In this document: positions 17,824-25,160 of the stretch, in pieces
How the letters are laid out: the number at the start of each line of letters is the position of its first letter
Numbering within the stretch: position 1 is the first letter of the stretch
From: JAVVEZ01 sp032250895
GTDB taxonomy: Bacteria; Pseudomonadota; Gammaproteobacteria; Pseudomonadales; Pseudohongiellaceae
DNA: 57,672 nt
Direction: 5' to 3'
NCBI GenBank assembly: GCA_032250895.1
Contig: JAVVEZ010000011.1
Location: 1-57,672 of the forward strand
Position numbers and translations under genes: made by a program
The notes under the pieces: generated by a model
Database searches by the model: none
What the model was told of the DNA's origin: nothing
The model's input: the letters and a program-made list of their open reading frames with translations, nothing else

Positions 17824-17840
17824 AGCCTGTCGGACAGGCT
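17824..17840. promoter_or_regulatory. 17-base palindrome in the glyA leader
   Basis: AGCCTGTC and GACAGGCT flank one base (17824-17840), 25 bases before the glyA ATG and downstream of a TAGAAT at about 17787 that may be the glyA -10. It could be an operator or an RNA hairpin affecting the ribosome site. The same AGCCTG/CAGGCT words recur in the element at 24924-25092, so it may be a fragment of that repeat. Confidence 0.35.
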
Positions 17841-17865
17841 CCCATACCGATGGCAGGGGAGAAAG

Positions 17866-19122
17866 ATGCTACGCAAAGACATGACGATAGCCGGTTTCGA
17901 TGATGAATTGGCAGTGGCTATTGCCGGAGAGGAAAAACGGCAACGGGAACACATTGAACTGATTGCCTCGGAAAACTATGCCAGCCCAAGGGTGCTGGAG
18001 GCCCAGGGCAGTGTGCTCACCAACAAGTATGCCGAAGGCTACCCGGGCAAGCGTTACTACGGTGGCTGCGAGTATGTGGATGTCGTCGAACAACTGGCCA
18101 TCGATCGTGCGAAAAAGCTTTTTGGCGCAGGCTATGCCAATGTCCAGCCCCATTCGGGTTCACAGGCCAATGCCGCCGTGTTCATGGCCCTGCTGCAACC
18201 CGGCGATACCTTCCTGGGTATGAGCCTGGCCCATGGCGGTCATCTCACCCATGGTGCCAAGGTGAGTTTTTCCGGCCGCATCTACCATTCAGTGCAATAC
18301 GGGCTCGATGAGAAAAGCGGTGAAATCGATTATGAGGCACTGGAGCAACTGGCCCTCCTGCACAAGCCAAAAATGATCATGGCCGGGTTTTCAGCCTATT
18401 CCCGTGTCATCGACTGGCAGAGGATACGCGATATTGCAGACACGGTCGGGGCCTGGTTCGTCGTGGACATGGCCCATGTGGCCGGTCTGGTGGCCGCGGG
18501 CGTCTATCCGAGTCCGGTACAGATAGCCCATGTCACCACCTCTACCACTCACAAAACCCTGGGTGGCCCCAGAGGTGGCTTGATTCTGACAGCGGGTGAT
18601 GACGAGGAACTGAACAAAAAGCTCAACTTTGCGGTGTTCCCGGAAAGCCAGGGTGGCCCATTGATGCACGTGATTGCCGCCAAGGCGGTTTGTTTCAAGG
18701 AGGCCATGACACCGGAATTCAGAGACTATCAATTCAATATCGTCAAAAATGCCAGGGTCATGGCCGGGGTTTTTCAGGCCCGGGGTTTTACTGTCGTTTC
18801 CGGGGGTACCGATGACCATTTGTTCCTGTTGAGCCTGGTTGGCAAGGACATCAGCGGCAAGGATGCGGATGCGGCACTGGGCCGGGCCAACATCACGGTG
18901 AACAAGAATGCCGTACCCAATGACCCGCGCCCACCCTTTGTCACCAGTGGCCTGCGCATCGGGACCCCGGCGGTGACGCGGCGGGGCTTCGCAGAGAAGG
19001 AAGTCGGGGAACTGGCCAACTGGATCTGTGATGTGCTTGAAAACATCAGCGATGAAGAGCTTATCGCCAGCGTCAAACAGAAAGTGCTGGATCTGTGTGC
19101 GAGATTTCCGGTGTATTCCTGA
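17866..19122 (+). CDS. glyA: serine hydroxymethyltransferase
   Basis: The ATG at 17866 follows an AGGGGAGAAAG site and gives 418 residues, the normal length; an upstream in-frame ATG at 17791 is discarded. Family blocks include ELIASENYASP, NKYAEGYPGKRYYGG, the PLP-lysine region TTSTTHKTLGGPRGG and the C-terminal TSGLRIGTPAVTRRGF. The cytoplasmic PLP enzyme interconverts serine and glycine with tetrahydrofolate, supplying one-carbon units. It leads a same-strand run with nrdR and the riboflavin genes. Confidence 0.98.
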   Translation: MLRKDMTIAGFDDELAVAIAGEEKRQREHIELIASENYASPRVLEAQGSVLTNKYAEGYPGKRYYGGCEYVDVVEQLAIDRAKKLFGAGYANVQPHSGSQANAAVFMALLQPGDTFLGMSLAHGGHLTHGAKVSFSGRIYHSVQYGLDEKSGEIDYEALEQLALLHKPKMIMAGFSAYSRVIDWQRIRDIADTVGAWFVVDMAHVAGLVAAGVYPSPVQIAHVTTSTTHKTLGGPRGGLILTAGDDEELNKKLNFAVFPESQGGPLMHVIAAKAVCFKEAMTPEFRDYQFNIVKNARVMAGVFQARGFTVVSGGTDDHLFLLSLVGKDISGKDADAALGRANITVNKNAVPNDPRPPFVTSGLRIGTPAVTRRGFAEKEVGELANWICDVLENISDEELIASVKQKVLDLCARFPVYS

Positions 19123-19161
19123 GAATGCCGGGGACCGCGTGCCTGACGGAGAAGAGAAAAA

Positions 19162-19638
19162 ATGTACTGTCCGTTCTGTAATGCTGTCGATACCAAGGTC
19201 ATCGATTCCCGCCTGGTCGCCGAAGGCAATCAGGTGCGCAGGCGCCGGGAGTGCCTGACCTGCAATGAGCGCTATACTACCTTTGAGGTTGCGGAATTGC
19301 TGTTGCCCAGAGTGATCAAGCAGAACGGGGACAGGGAACCCTTCAACGAGAACAAGTTGCGATCCGGCATCCTACGGGCGCTGGAAAAGAGACCGGTCAG
19401 TGCCGAGCGGGTGGAAGAGGCCATCGCCCACATAGGTCATGAATTGCGGGCTTCGGGCGAAAGGGAAGTGTCCAGTCAACTGGTGGGTGAAAAAGTCATG
19501 AACGAGCTCCGCCGTCTCGATGAGGTGGCCTATGTTCGCTTTGCGTCGGTGTATCGCAGTTTCAAGGATCTGAATGAGTTCAGGGAAGAGATTGACCGCC
19601 TGTCACAAAGTTCGGCTCCTGCTGAACCTGAACAATAA
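19162..19638 (+). CDS. nrdR: transcriptional repressor NrdR
   Basis: The 158-residue protein has an N-terminal zinc ribbon, with CPFC at 3-6 and CLTC further on. An ATP-cone follows (VIKQNGDREPFNENKLRSGI). NrdR senses ATP/dATP and represses ribonucleotide reductase operons at NrdR boxes. It is 39 bases after glyA and 42 before ribD, the common proteobacterial arrangement. Length is standard. Confidence 0.97.
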   Translation: MYCPFCNAVDTKVIDSRLVAEGNQVRRRRECLTCNERYTTFEVAELLLPRVIKQNGDREPFNENKLRSGILRALEKRPVSAERVEEAIAHIGHELRASGEREVSSQLVGEKVMNELRRLDEVAYVRFASVYRSFKDLNEFREEIDRLSQSSAPAEPEQ

Positions 19639-19680
19639 TAACGCATTGATACAGAAAGCCATCTGAAACCGGAACATCTC

Positions 19681-20838
19681 ATGTCCGCCGTTGACATCGA
19701 CTTCATGGAACACTGTTTTGCTCTGGCAGAAAGAGGCCGTTTTACGGCCATGCCCAATCCGGTCGTGGGTTGTGTGATCGTGCAGAATGGTCAGGTGGTG
19801 GCAGAAGGCTGGCATGAGAAGGCTGGCGGCCCACACGCCGAAATCAAGGCCCTGGACCGCGCCGGAGCCAAAGCCAGAGGGGCGAGTCTTTATGTCTCCC
19901 TCGAACCCTGTGCCCACCATGGCCGGACCGGTCCGTGCAGTGAGCGCATCATCGCCGCCGGGCTGGCACGAGTGATATTCGGCATGACTGATCCCAACCC
20001 CCTGGTGGCGGGCAAGGGCATCGAAAAAATCCGCTCGGCGGGAATCGCCGTCAGCGGCCCTCTGCTGCAAGAGGCGGCACTGGCGCTGAATCCGGGTTTT
20101 GTGAAAAGAATGACCCGTGGCCTGCCACTGCTGCGCTGCAAGCTGGCCATGAGCCTGGATGGCAGGACCGCAATGGCCAGCGGTGAAAGCAAATGGATCA
20201 CCGGGCCGCAGGCCAGGGCCGATGTGCAATTGTTGCGGGCCCGCAGCAGCGCCGTGATCAGTGGCATCGACACCCTGCTGGCCGATGATCCGGCGCTGAA
20301 TGTGAGGCTGGATGGTCAGACCGTTGCGCAGCCGCTGCGGGTGATCGTGGATTCTGCGCTGAGAACGCCAGTGTCGGCCCGTACATTGCAAGTGCCGGGC
20401 TCGGTGCTGATTGCCACGGCAGTCAGGGATGAAAATCTGCTGGCCATCAAGCGTGCTGCCATGGCCGCCGCGAACTGCGGGCCGGATGCGGCGCAGGTAG
20501 AGCTGGTATCGTTTGCGGGGAACCATGGTAAGGTCGATCTGAACGCCTTGCTGCGCTATCTGGCCCGGGAAAAACACTGCAACGAAGTCCTTCTGGAAAG
20601 CGGTGCCAGACTGGCTGGCGCGATGATGCAGGCTCATCTGGTGGATGAGCTGATTACCTACATTGCGCCCAGCCTGTTGGGCAGCGATGCCCGGCCGCTG
20701 TTGCACCTGCCGGGCATCGAGCAGATGTCCCAGCAGCTCCAGCTCGAGATTATTGACGTGGTTTTACTCGGGAAAGACTGTAGAATGCGCTCCCGCGTTT
20801 TGAATGAACAGGAACCGTCATGTTTACCGGCATCATAG
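19681..20838 (+). CDS. ribD: bifunctional riboflavin deaminase/reductase RibD
   Basis: The protein has 385 residues. The N-terminal deaminase has zinc ligands in GGPHAEIKAL and EPCAHHGRTGPCSERI. The C-terminal reductase (about 150-370) starts LPLLRCKLAMSLDGRTA, the NADPH/substrate region. RibD deaminates and then reduces the pyrimidine ring of the GTP-derived precursor in riboflavin synthesis. Its last 19 bases overlap ribE, indicating translational coupling. The C-terminal tail after VVLLGKDCRMRSRVLN is short and normal. Confidence 0.97.
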   Translation: MSAVDIDFMEHCFALAERGRFTAMPNPVVGCVIVQNGQVVAEGWHEKAGGPHAEIKALDRAGAKARGASLYVSLEPCAHHGRTGPCSERIIAAGLARVIFGMTDPNPLVAGKGIEKIRSAGIAVSGPLLQEAALALNPGFVKRMTRGLPLLRCKLAMSLDGRTAMASGESKWITGPQARADVQLLRARSSAVISGIDTLLADDPALNVRLDGQTVAQPLRVIVDSALRTPVSARTLQVPGSVLIATAVRDENLLAIKRAAMAAANCGPDAAQVELVSFAGNHGKVDLNALLRYLAREKHCNEVLLESGARLAGAMMQAHLVDELITYIAPSLLGSDARPLLHLPGIEQMSQQLQLEIIDVVLLGKDCRMRSRVLNEQEPSCLPAS

Positions 20839-21485
20839 AGGCAAATGGCAGGGTCGAGCGCTTTATGCCGGTCGCCGGCGACTGGCGGCTGGTGGTGAGT
20901 TCTGCCAACCTGGATTTCAGTGATATCAAAATCGGGGACAGTATTGCCGTCAGCGGCGTGTGTCTGACAGTGACTACACAGGATGGCCAATCGTTTACGG
21001 CGGATGTCTCCAATGAAACCGTCGCTTGCACCAGCATGAAGACCTTGAGTCAGGGGGCTCTGGTCAACCTGGAAAAGGCCATGACCCCAAGCAGTCGTCT
21101 CGGGGGACATCTGGTCAGCGGGCATGTCGATGGGCTGGCGATTCTGCTCAGCCGGGAAGGCGATGGCCGCAGTGAGAGCCTGTGGTTCCGGGCGCCGCAG
21201 GGGCTGGCCCGCTACATTGCCCGCAAGGGTTCCGTGTGCCTGGAGGGTGTCAGCTTGACGGTGAACGAAGTCAAAGAGGCGGATTTCAGTGTCAATATCA
21301 TTCCGCATACCGCGGCACAGACCACCCTGCATCTGTTTCAGCCGGGCCGCCAGGTCAATCTGGAAGTGGATATCATCAGCCGCTACCTGGAGCGTTTGTT
21401 GACGGCGCCTGAGGCCGGAACCGGGACGGCATCCATCAATATGGAATTTCTGGCTAAAAATGGTTTTGTCGGAACGCGACGATAA
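20820..21485 (+). CDS. ribE: riboflavin synthase alpha chain
   Basis: The 221-residue protein starts MFTGIIEANGRV, the hallmark of riboflavin synthase. It shows the internal duplication of two lumazine-binding barrels, the first with SVAVSGVCLTV-like and the second with SVCLEGVSLTVNEV. It dismutates two 6,7-dimethyl-8-ribityllumazine molecules to riboflavin. The ATG lies inside the end of ribD. Confidence 0.97.
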   Translation: MFTGIIEANGRVERFMPVAGDWRLVVSSANLDFSDIKIGDSIAVSGVCLTVTTQDGQSFTADVSNETVACTSMKTLSQGALVNLEKAMTPSSRLGGHLVSGHVDGLAILLSREGDGRSESLWFRAPQGLARYIARKGSVCLEGVSLTVNEVKEADFSVNIIPHTAAQTTLHLFQPGRQVNLEVDIISRYLERLLTAPEAGTGTASINMEFLAKNGFVGTRR

Positions 21486-21504
21486 AGGGGAAAAAAACAA
21501 TATT

Positions 21505-22641
21505 ATGATGGAATTGAACAGCATCGAAGAACTGGTGGCAGATATTCGCCTGGGCCGGATGGTCATCCTGATGGATGATGAAGACCGGGAAAATGAAGGT
21601 GATCTGATCATTGCTGCGGACAAGGTCCGTCCTGAAGATATCAACTTCATGGCAACGCATGCGCGTGGCCTCATCTGCCTGACGCTGACCCAGGAGCGTT
21701 GCCGGCAGTTGCGGCTGCCGCTGATGGTGGAGGAAAACGCCACCCCCTTCGGCTGCAACTTCACCGTTTCCATCGAAGCGGCATCCGGGGTGACCACCGG
21801 CATCTCGGCCGCAGACCGGGCCCGCACCATTCAGGTGGCGGTTGCGCCCGGGGCTCAGCCCGCCGATCTCATTCAGCCGGGACACATTTTTCCGGTGATG
21901 GCGAAAGATGGTGGGGTGCTGCGGCGCGCTGGCCATACCGAAGCGGGTTGTGATCTGGCCCGGCTGGCAGGTCTGACACCGGCGGCGGCGATCTGTGAAG
22001 TCATGAACGCGGATGGCTCCATGGCCAGAAGACCGGATCTGGAAAAGTTTGCCGCTCAGCACGGCATCAAGATCGGTACCATCATGGATCTGATTCATTA
22101 CCGCATTGCCAATGAACAGACGGTTGAACGGGTGCACCAATATACCCTGCCCACCGAATATGGCGAGTTCACGGTTCATTGCTACCGGGATCGCATCAAG
22201 GATGGCAACCTGACCCATCTGGCATTGGTCAAGGGCGAGATCAGGGCGGATGAACCCACACTGGCCCGCGTGCTGGTGACCGATACATTGCGCGACCTGC
22301 TGGGGGTGATCAATCCCCTGCGGCCAAGCTGGTCGCTGCATCAGGCAATGGCGAAGATCAATGAGGCCGGCAAGGGGGTTGTGGTAGTATTGGCCAACGA
22401 GCGGGGCAGCGCAGATGTCACGGAACAGTTGCAGAAGTTCAATGAAATCAGCGATATGTCACAGTCGAATCCCGGTCCGCACGGCAGTTACCTGACGGTG
22501 GGCACCGGTTCCCAGATCCTCAGGGATGTGGGTGTGGGCAAAATGCGCCTGCTGAGTTACCCGACCAAATATGCCATTTCCGGGTTTGACCTGGAAGTGG
22601 TGGAATACATCAAGTGCGAAGGCATTGACGACAATTCGTAA
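21505..22641 (+). CDS. ribB: 3,4-dihydroxy-2-butanone-4-phosphate synthase with degenerate GTP cyclohydrolase II domain
   Basis: The 378-residue protein starts at the ATG at 21505 after a GGGGA site; a frame reaching back to 21460 is discarded. The N-terminal RibB domain is complete: the acidic motif DDEDRENEGDL, THARGLICL and PAGHIFPVMAKDGGVL-type elements, and a histidine in GHTEAGCDLARLAG. It makes the four-carbon unit of riboflavin. The C-terminal half has the RibA fold but lacks the zinc cysteines (no GDxFxSxRCDCG; the region reads VTDTLRDLLGV) and the catalytic RxGRNIG-type loop. It should not act as GTP cyclohydrolase II, so a separate ribA is expected elsewhere. Such RibBX-type hybrids are known in Proteobacteria. 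Confidence 0.93.
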   Translation: MMELNSIEELVADIRLGRMVILMDDEDRENEGDLIIAADKVRPEDINFMATHARGLICLTLTQERCRQLRLPLMVEENATPFGCNFTVSIEAASGVTTGISAADRARTIQVAVAPGAQPADLIQPGHIFPVMAKDGGVLRRAGHTEAGCDLARLAGLTPAAAICEVMNADGSMARRPDLEKFAAQHGIKIGTIMDLIHYRIANEQTVERVHQYTLPTEYGEFTVHCYRDRIKDGNLTHLALVKGEIRADEPTLARVLVTDTLRDLLGVINPLRPSWSLHQAMAKINEAGKGVVVVLANERGSADVTEQLQKFNEISDMSQSNPGPHGSYLTVGTGSQILRDVGVGKMRLLSYPTKYAISGFDLEVVEYIKCEGIDDNS

Positions 22642-22670
22642 GCACCTTATCCGAAATGACAGGACCTGGC

Positions 22671-23150
22671 ATGAACAACACGATCAGAACCATAGAAGGC
22701 GACTTGACCCTGACAGAGGCAAACATTGTTCTGCTTGTTACCCGCTTCAACAGCTTTATTGTGGACAGCCTGCTGGCCGGCGCGCTCGATGTATTGTTGC
22801 GGCATGGTGTGGCGGAGACCAATCTCACCATTATCAAGGTGCCGGGTGCCTTTGAATTGCCGCTGGCTGCCCAGAAAGCGGCTGCCAGCGGCAGATATGA
22901 CGCCGTTATCGCGCTGGGCGCCGTGATCAGGGGAGGTACCCCGCATTTCGATTATGTGGCGGGGGAGTGTGTCAAGGGCCTGGGCCAGGTCAGTCTGAAC
23001 AATGAGATTCCTGTTGCCTTTGGGGTGCTGACCGTGGACTCCATTGAACAGGCCATCGAGCGGGCGGGAACCAAGGCCGGGAACAAGGGTGCGGATGCGG
23101 CCATGACGGCCCTGGAAATGGTCAGTGTCCTGCGCAAGCTGAACCAGTAG
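22671..23150 (+). CDS. ribH: 6,7-dimethyl-8-ribityllumazine synthase
   Basis: The protein has about 159 residues from ATG 22671 (MNNTIRTIEG); ATG 22656 is an alternative five codons earlier. It has the phosphate and substrate motifs VTRFNSFIVDSLL, VPGAFELPLAAQ, GAVIRGGTPHFDYVAGE with the proton-relay histidine, and PVAFGVLT. It condenses the RibB and RibD products to lumazine and forms icosahedral or pentameric assemblies. It lies between ribB and nusB in the operon. Confidence 0.97.
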   Translation: MNNTIRTIEGDLTLTEANIVLLVTRFNSFIVDSLLAGALDVLLRHGVAETNLTIIKVPGAFELPLAAQKAAASGRYDAVIALGAVIRGGTPHFDYVAGECVKGLGQVSLNNEIPVAFGVLTVDSIEQAIERAGTKAGNKGADAAMTALEMVSVLRKLNQ

Positions 23151-23167
23151 CCCTCGTGCCGATACCC

Positions 23168-23620
23168 ATGCCCGCAACCACCCCGGTAAAACCCAGAACC
23201 GCCCAGCGTCGCAAAGCCAGAACCCTGCTGTTGCAGGCTTGTTACCAATGGCAGCTGTCGGCTGCCGCGCCGAGTGCCATCGAGGCCCAGTATCGGGCCG
23301 ACAACCCCGGCAAGGTCGACTGGGACTTCTTCCACCAGGTGCTCACCGGCGTAACGGGCGGGGCCGCGCAGCTGGATGCGCTGCTAAGTCCGCTGCTCGA
23401 CCGCAAGTTCAGTGACCTGAATCCCGTGGAGCTGGCCATTCTGAGGCTGGGTTGTTATGAGTTGTCCGAACGCATCGATATTCCCTATCGGGTGGTCATC
23501 AACGAATGCGTGGAGCTGGCCAGGACCTTTGGGGCCTCGGAAAGCCACAAGTATATCAATGGGGTGCTGGACCAGGCCGCGCGGCAACTGCGCCGTGTCG
23601 AGATCAACGCGCCCGCGTAG
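23168..23620 (+). CDS. nusB: transcription antitermination factor NusB
   Basis: The product has about 150 residues from the ATG at 23168; a GTG at 23156 would add four. It has the family N-terminus RRKARTLLLQACYQWQLS and the C-terminal blocks LNPVELAILRLGCYEL, PYRVVINECVELARTFG and KYINGVLDQAARQLR. The all-helical protein binds boxA RNA with NusE to prevent Rho termination in rRNA operons. Its position after ribH is the conserved gammaproteobacterial order. Confidence 0.96.
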   Translation: MPATTPVKPRTAQRRKARTLLLQACYQWQLSAAAPSAIEAQYRADNPGKVDWDFFHQVLTGVTGGAAQLDALLSPLLDRKFSDLNPVELAILRLGCYELSERIDIPYRVVINECVELARTFGASESHKYINGVLDQAARQLRRVEINAPA

Positions 23621-23669
23621 GTCGTCCCCATCATCAAGCCTGGCCCGTAAACCAACGTCGCGTCAACCA

Positions 23670-24680
23670 ATGCAGCGGGAACCGGTCTTGTCACTTTCGG
23701 AATTCGATATCATCGCCAGGTATTTCAAGCAGTCGGGCCTGATCCCGGCATCTGATTCCAGCACCTGCCCGCTGGGTATCGGTGATGACTGTGCGCTGCT
23801 CGATATCCCGCCCGGCAAGCGCCTGGCGGTTTCCATGGACATCCTCGTCGCCGATGTGCATTTTCCCGGGGAGGCCGATCCGGCCCGGATTGCGCAACGG
23901 GCCCTGGCCGTCAACCTCAGTGATCTTGCCGCGATGGGCGCCTCGCCGCTGGCTTTTACATTGGGCCTCAGCCTGCCCGAGGCGCGACCCGAATGGCTGG
24001 CGGGATTCAGCCGGGGGCTGGCATCGAGCGCGGGCAGATATGGCTGTCCACTGATCGGCGGCGACCTCGTCAAAGGCGCTCTGTCGGTTTGTATCCAGGT
24101 TCACGGTCTGGTGGATCGTGGCAGGGAAATCCGGCGCAGCGGTGCGCAGCCGGGTGACCTGGTGCTGGTAAGCGGCACGCTCGGTGATGCCGGTCTTGCG
24201 CTGGAACTGATTCAGGGGCGGTTGGCGGCCTCCGCTTTCAGTACCGGGGAAAGAGCATGGCTTGAAGCGGCTTATTATCAGCCGTCGCCCCGTTTGGCAT
24301 TGGGGCAGGCCCTGTGCGGCCTGGCGACGGCCGGCATCGATATTTCCGATGGCCTGCTGGCCGACCTGGGCCATATCGCCGCGCAGAGCGGGGTCGGCAT
24401 GACGCTGCAGGCACATGATCTGCCGCTGTCTCCGCTGCTGCGCAAGACCCTGGCCCCCGCTCAGGCGCTGGCCTGCGCCCTGGGCGCCGGGGACGACTAT
24501 GAGCTGGCTTTCACGCTGCCGTCGGCACAGCTTGCGCGGCTGCAAGGCCTGCAGAAGGACACCGGGACGAGCTGCACCGTCATTGGCAGGGTCGTGGCGG
24601 GTTCGGGTGTCCAGTGCCTCGATGAAGAGGGTCGGATGGTCCGGCAGGCACGCTCTGGCTACGAGCATTTTCAGGCATAG
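23670..24680 (+). CDS. thiL: thiamine-monophosphate kinase
   Basis: The start MQREPVLSLSEFDIIARYF at 23670 gives 336 residues and lies after the nusB stop; a longer frame inside nusB is discarded. Motifs are GIGDDCALLDIPPGK, AVSMDILVADVHFP, AVNLSDLAAMGA, GGDLVKG, ISDGLLADLGHIA and GAGDDYELAFT. The enzyme phosphorylates thiamine monophosphate to the active diphosphate with ATP. In many relatives pgpA follows; here it is absent and a 480-base gap begins. Confidence 0.96.
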   Translation: MQREPVLSLSEFDIIARYFKQSGLIPASDSSTCPLGIGDDCALLDIPPGKRLAVSMDILVADVHFPGEADPARIAQRALAVNLSDLAAMGASPLAFTLGLSLPEARPEWLAGFSRGLASSAGRYGCPLIGGDLVKGALSVCIQVHGLVDRGREIRRSGAQPGDLVLVSGTLGDAGLALELIQGRLAASAFSTGERAWLEAAYYQPSPRLALGQALCGLATAGIDISDGLLADLGHIAAQSGVGMTLQAHDLPLSPLLRKTLAPAQALACALGAGDDYELAFTLPSAQLARLQGLQKDTGTSCTVIGRVVAGSGVQCLDEEGRMVRQARSGYEHFQA

Positions 24681-25160
24681 CAGCTTGCAGGCATCCATGG
24701 CCTCCTCTTGGCCTCTGAACACAATGTTGGCAACAACTCTGAAACCCCACTGCCCGACCTGTTCATTGAACGTGCATGGCATAAAAAATAACGCGTAGCT
24801 GCGAGGCCCGTCCTGAGAAAAACCTTGCCAGGGAAGCGCCGGATAACACGGGAGGGAAATCCAGGCTAGACATTGCAAAACAGACCTTATACTCTGCACC
24901 CTGCTCATGAAAAGGGCAGGGTGCTAGGAGCCTGCCGGGCTCAGGATGATTCTACTGCGGCGGCGGGAAATCGGCCCCTTTTTCCGCTCTTTTTCGTTAA
25001 ATAGGCCCCACTATTCGCCTCAAAAGACCGAAAAAATGGACTCGATTTCCCACTCGCCTCGCTACGAACACCTGAGCCTGACAGGCTCCCAGGCCGGAAA
25101 TCTCAGCAATAGTGCCAACAATAAAGCGTAATAAAAAAGACCTGACAGAGGATTTGCATC
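24681..25160. other. 480-base gene-free region between thiL and the permease gene
   Basis: No open frame here has a recognisable product. The first 215 bases show nothing I can assign. A perfect 9-bp stem GCACCCTGC/GCAGGGTGC (24896-24904 with 24916-24924) follows; it lacks a T tract, so it is at best a Rho-independent-like pause or processing site. It abuts the long inverted-repeat element. The last 70 bases are the leader of the permease gene, AT-rich, with a GACAGAGGAT ribosome site. Confidence 0.5.
24924..25092. repeat. MITE-like element with long imperfect terminal inverted repeats
   Basis: The outer ends are near-perfect inverted repeats: CTAGGAGCCTGCCGGGCTCAGG at the left and, read in reverse complement, CTGGGAGCCTGTCAGGCTCAGG at the right (three mismatches in 22). 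The similarity continues inward with CGGGAAATCGG against TGGGAAATCGA and runs of CTTTTT/ATTTTTT, so each arm is about 70 bases around a centre near 25008. The size (about 169 bases), the arm structure and the lack of coding capacity fit a miniature inverted-repeat element or large palindromic repeat. The mobilising family is not recognised. Confidence 0.6.

Noticed and set aside
21486..21504. FMN riboswitch before ribB
   Set aside because: Only 19 bases separate ribE and ribB, and no RFN element sequence is seen there or before ribD.
24681..24895. Remnant of pgpA after thiL
   Set aside because: pgpA often follows thiL, but no frame here resembles it, on either strand, even allowing frameshifts by eye.
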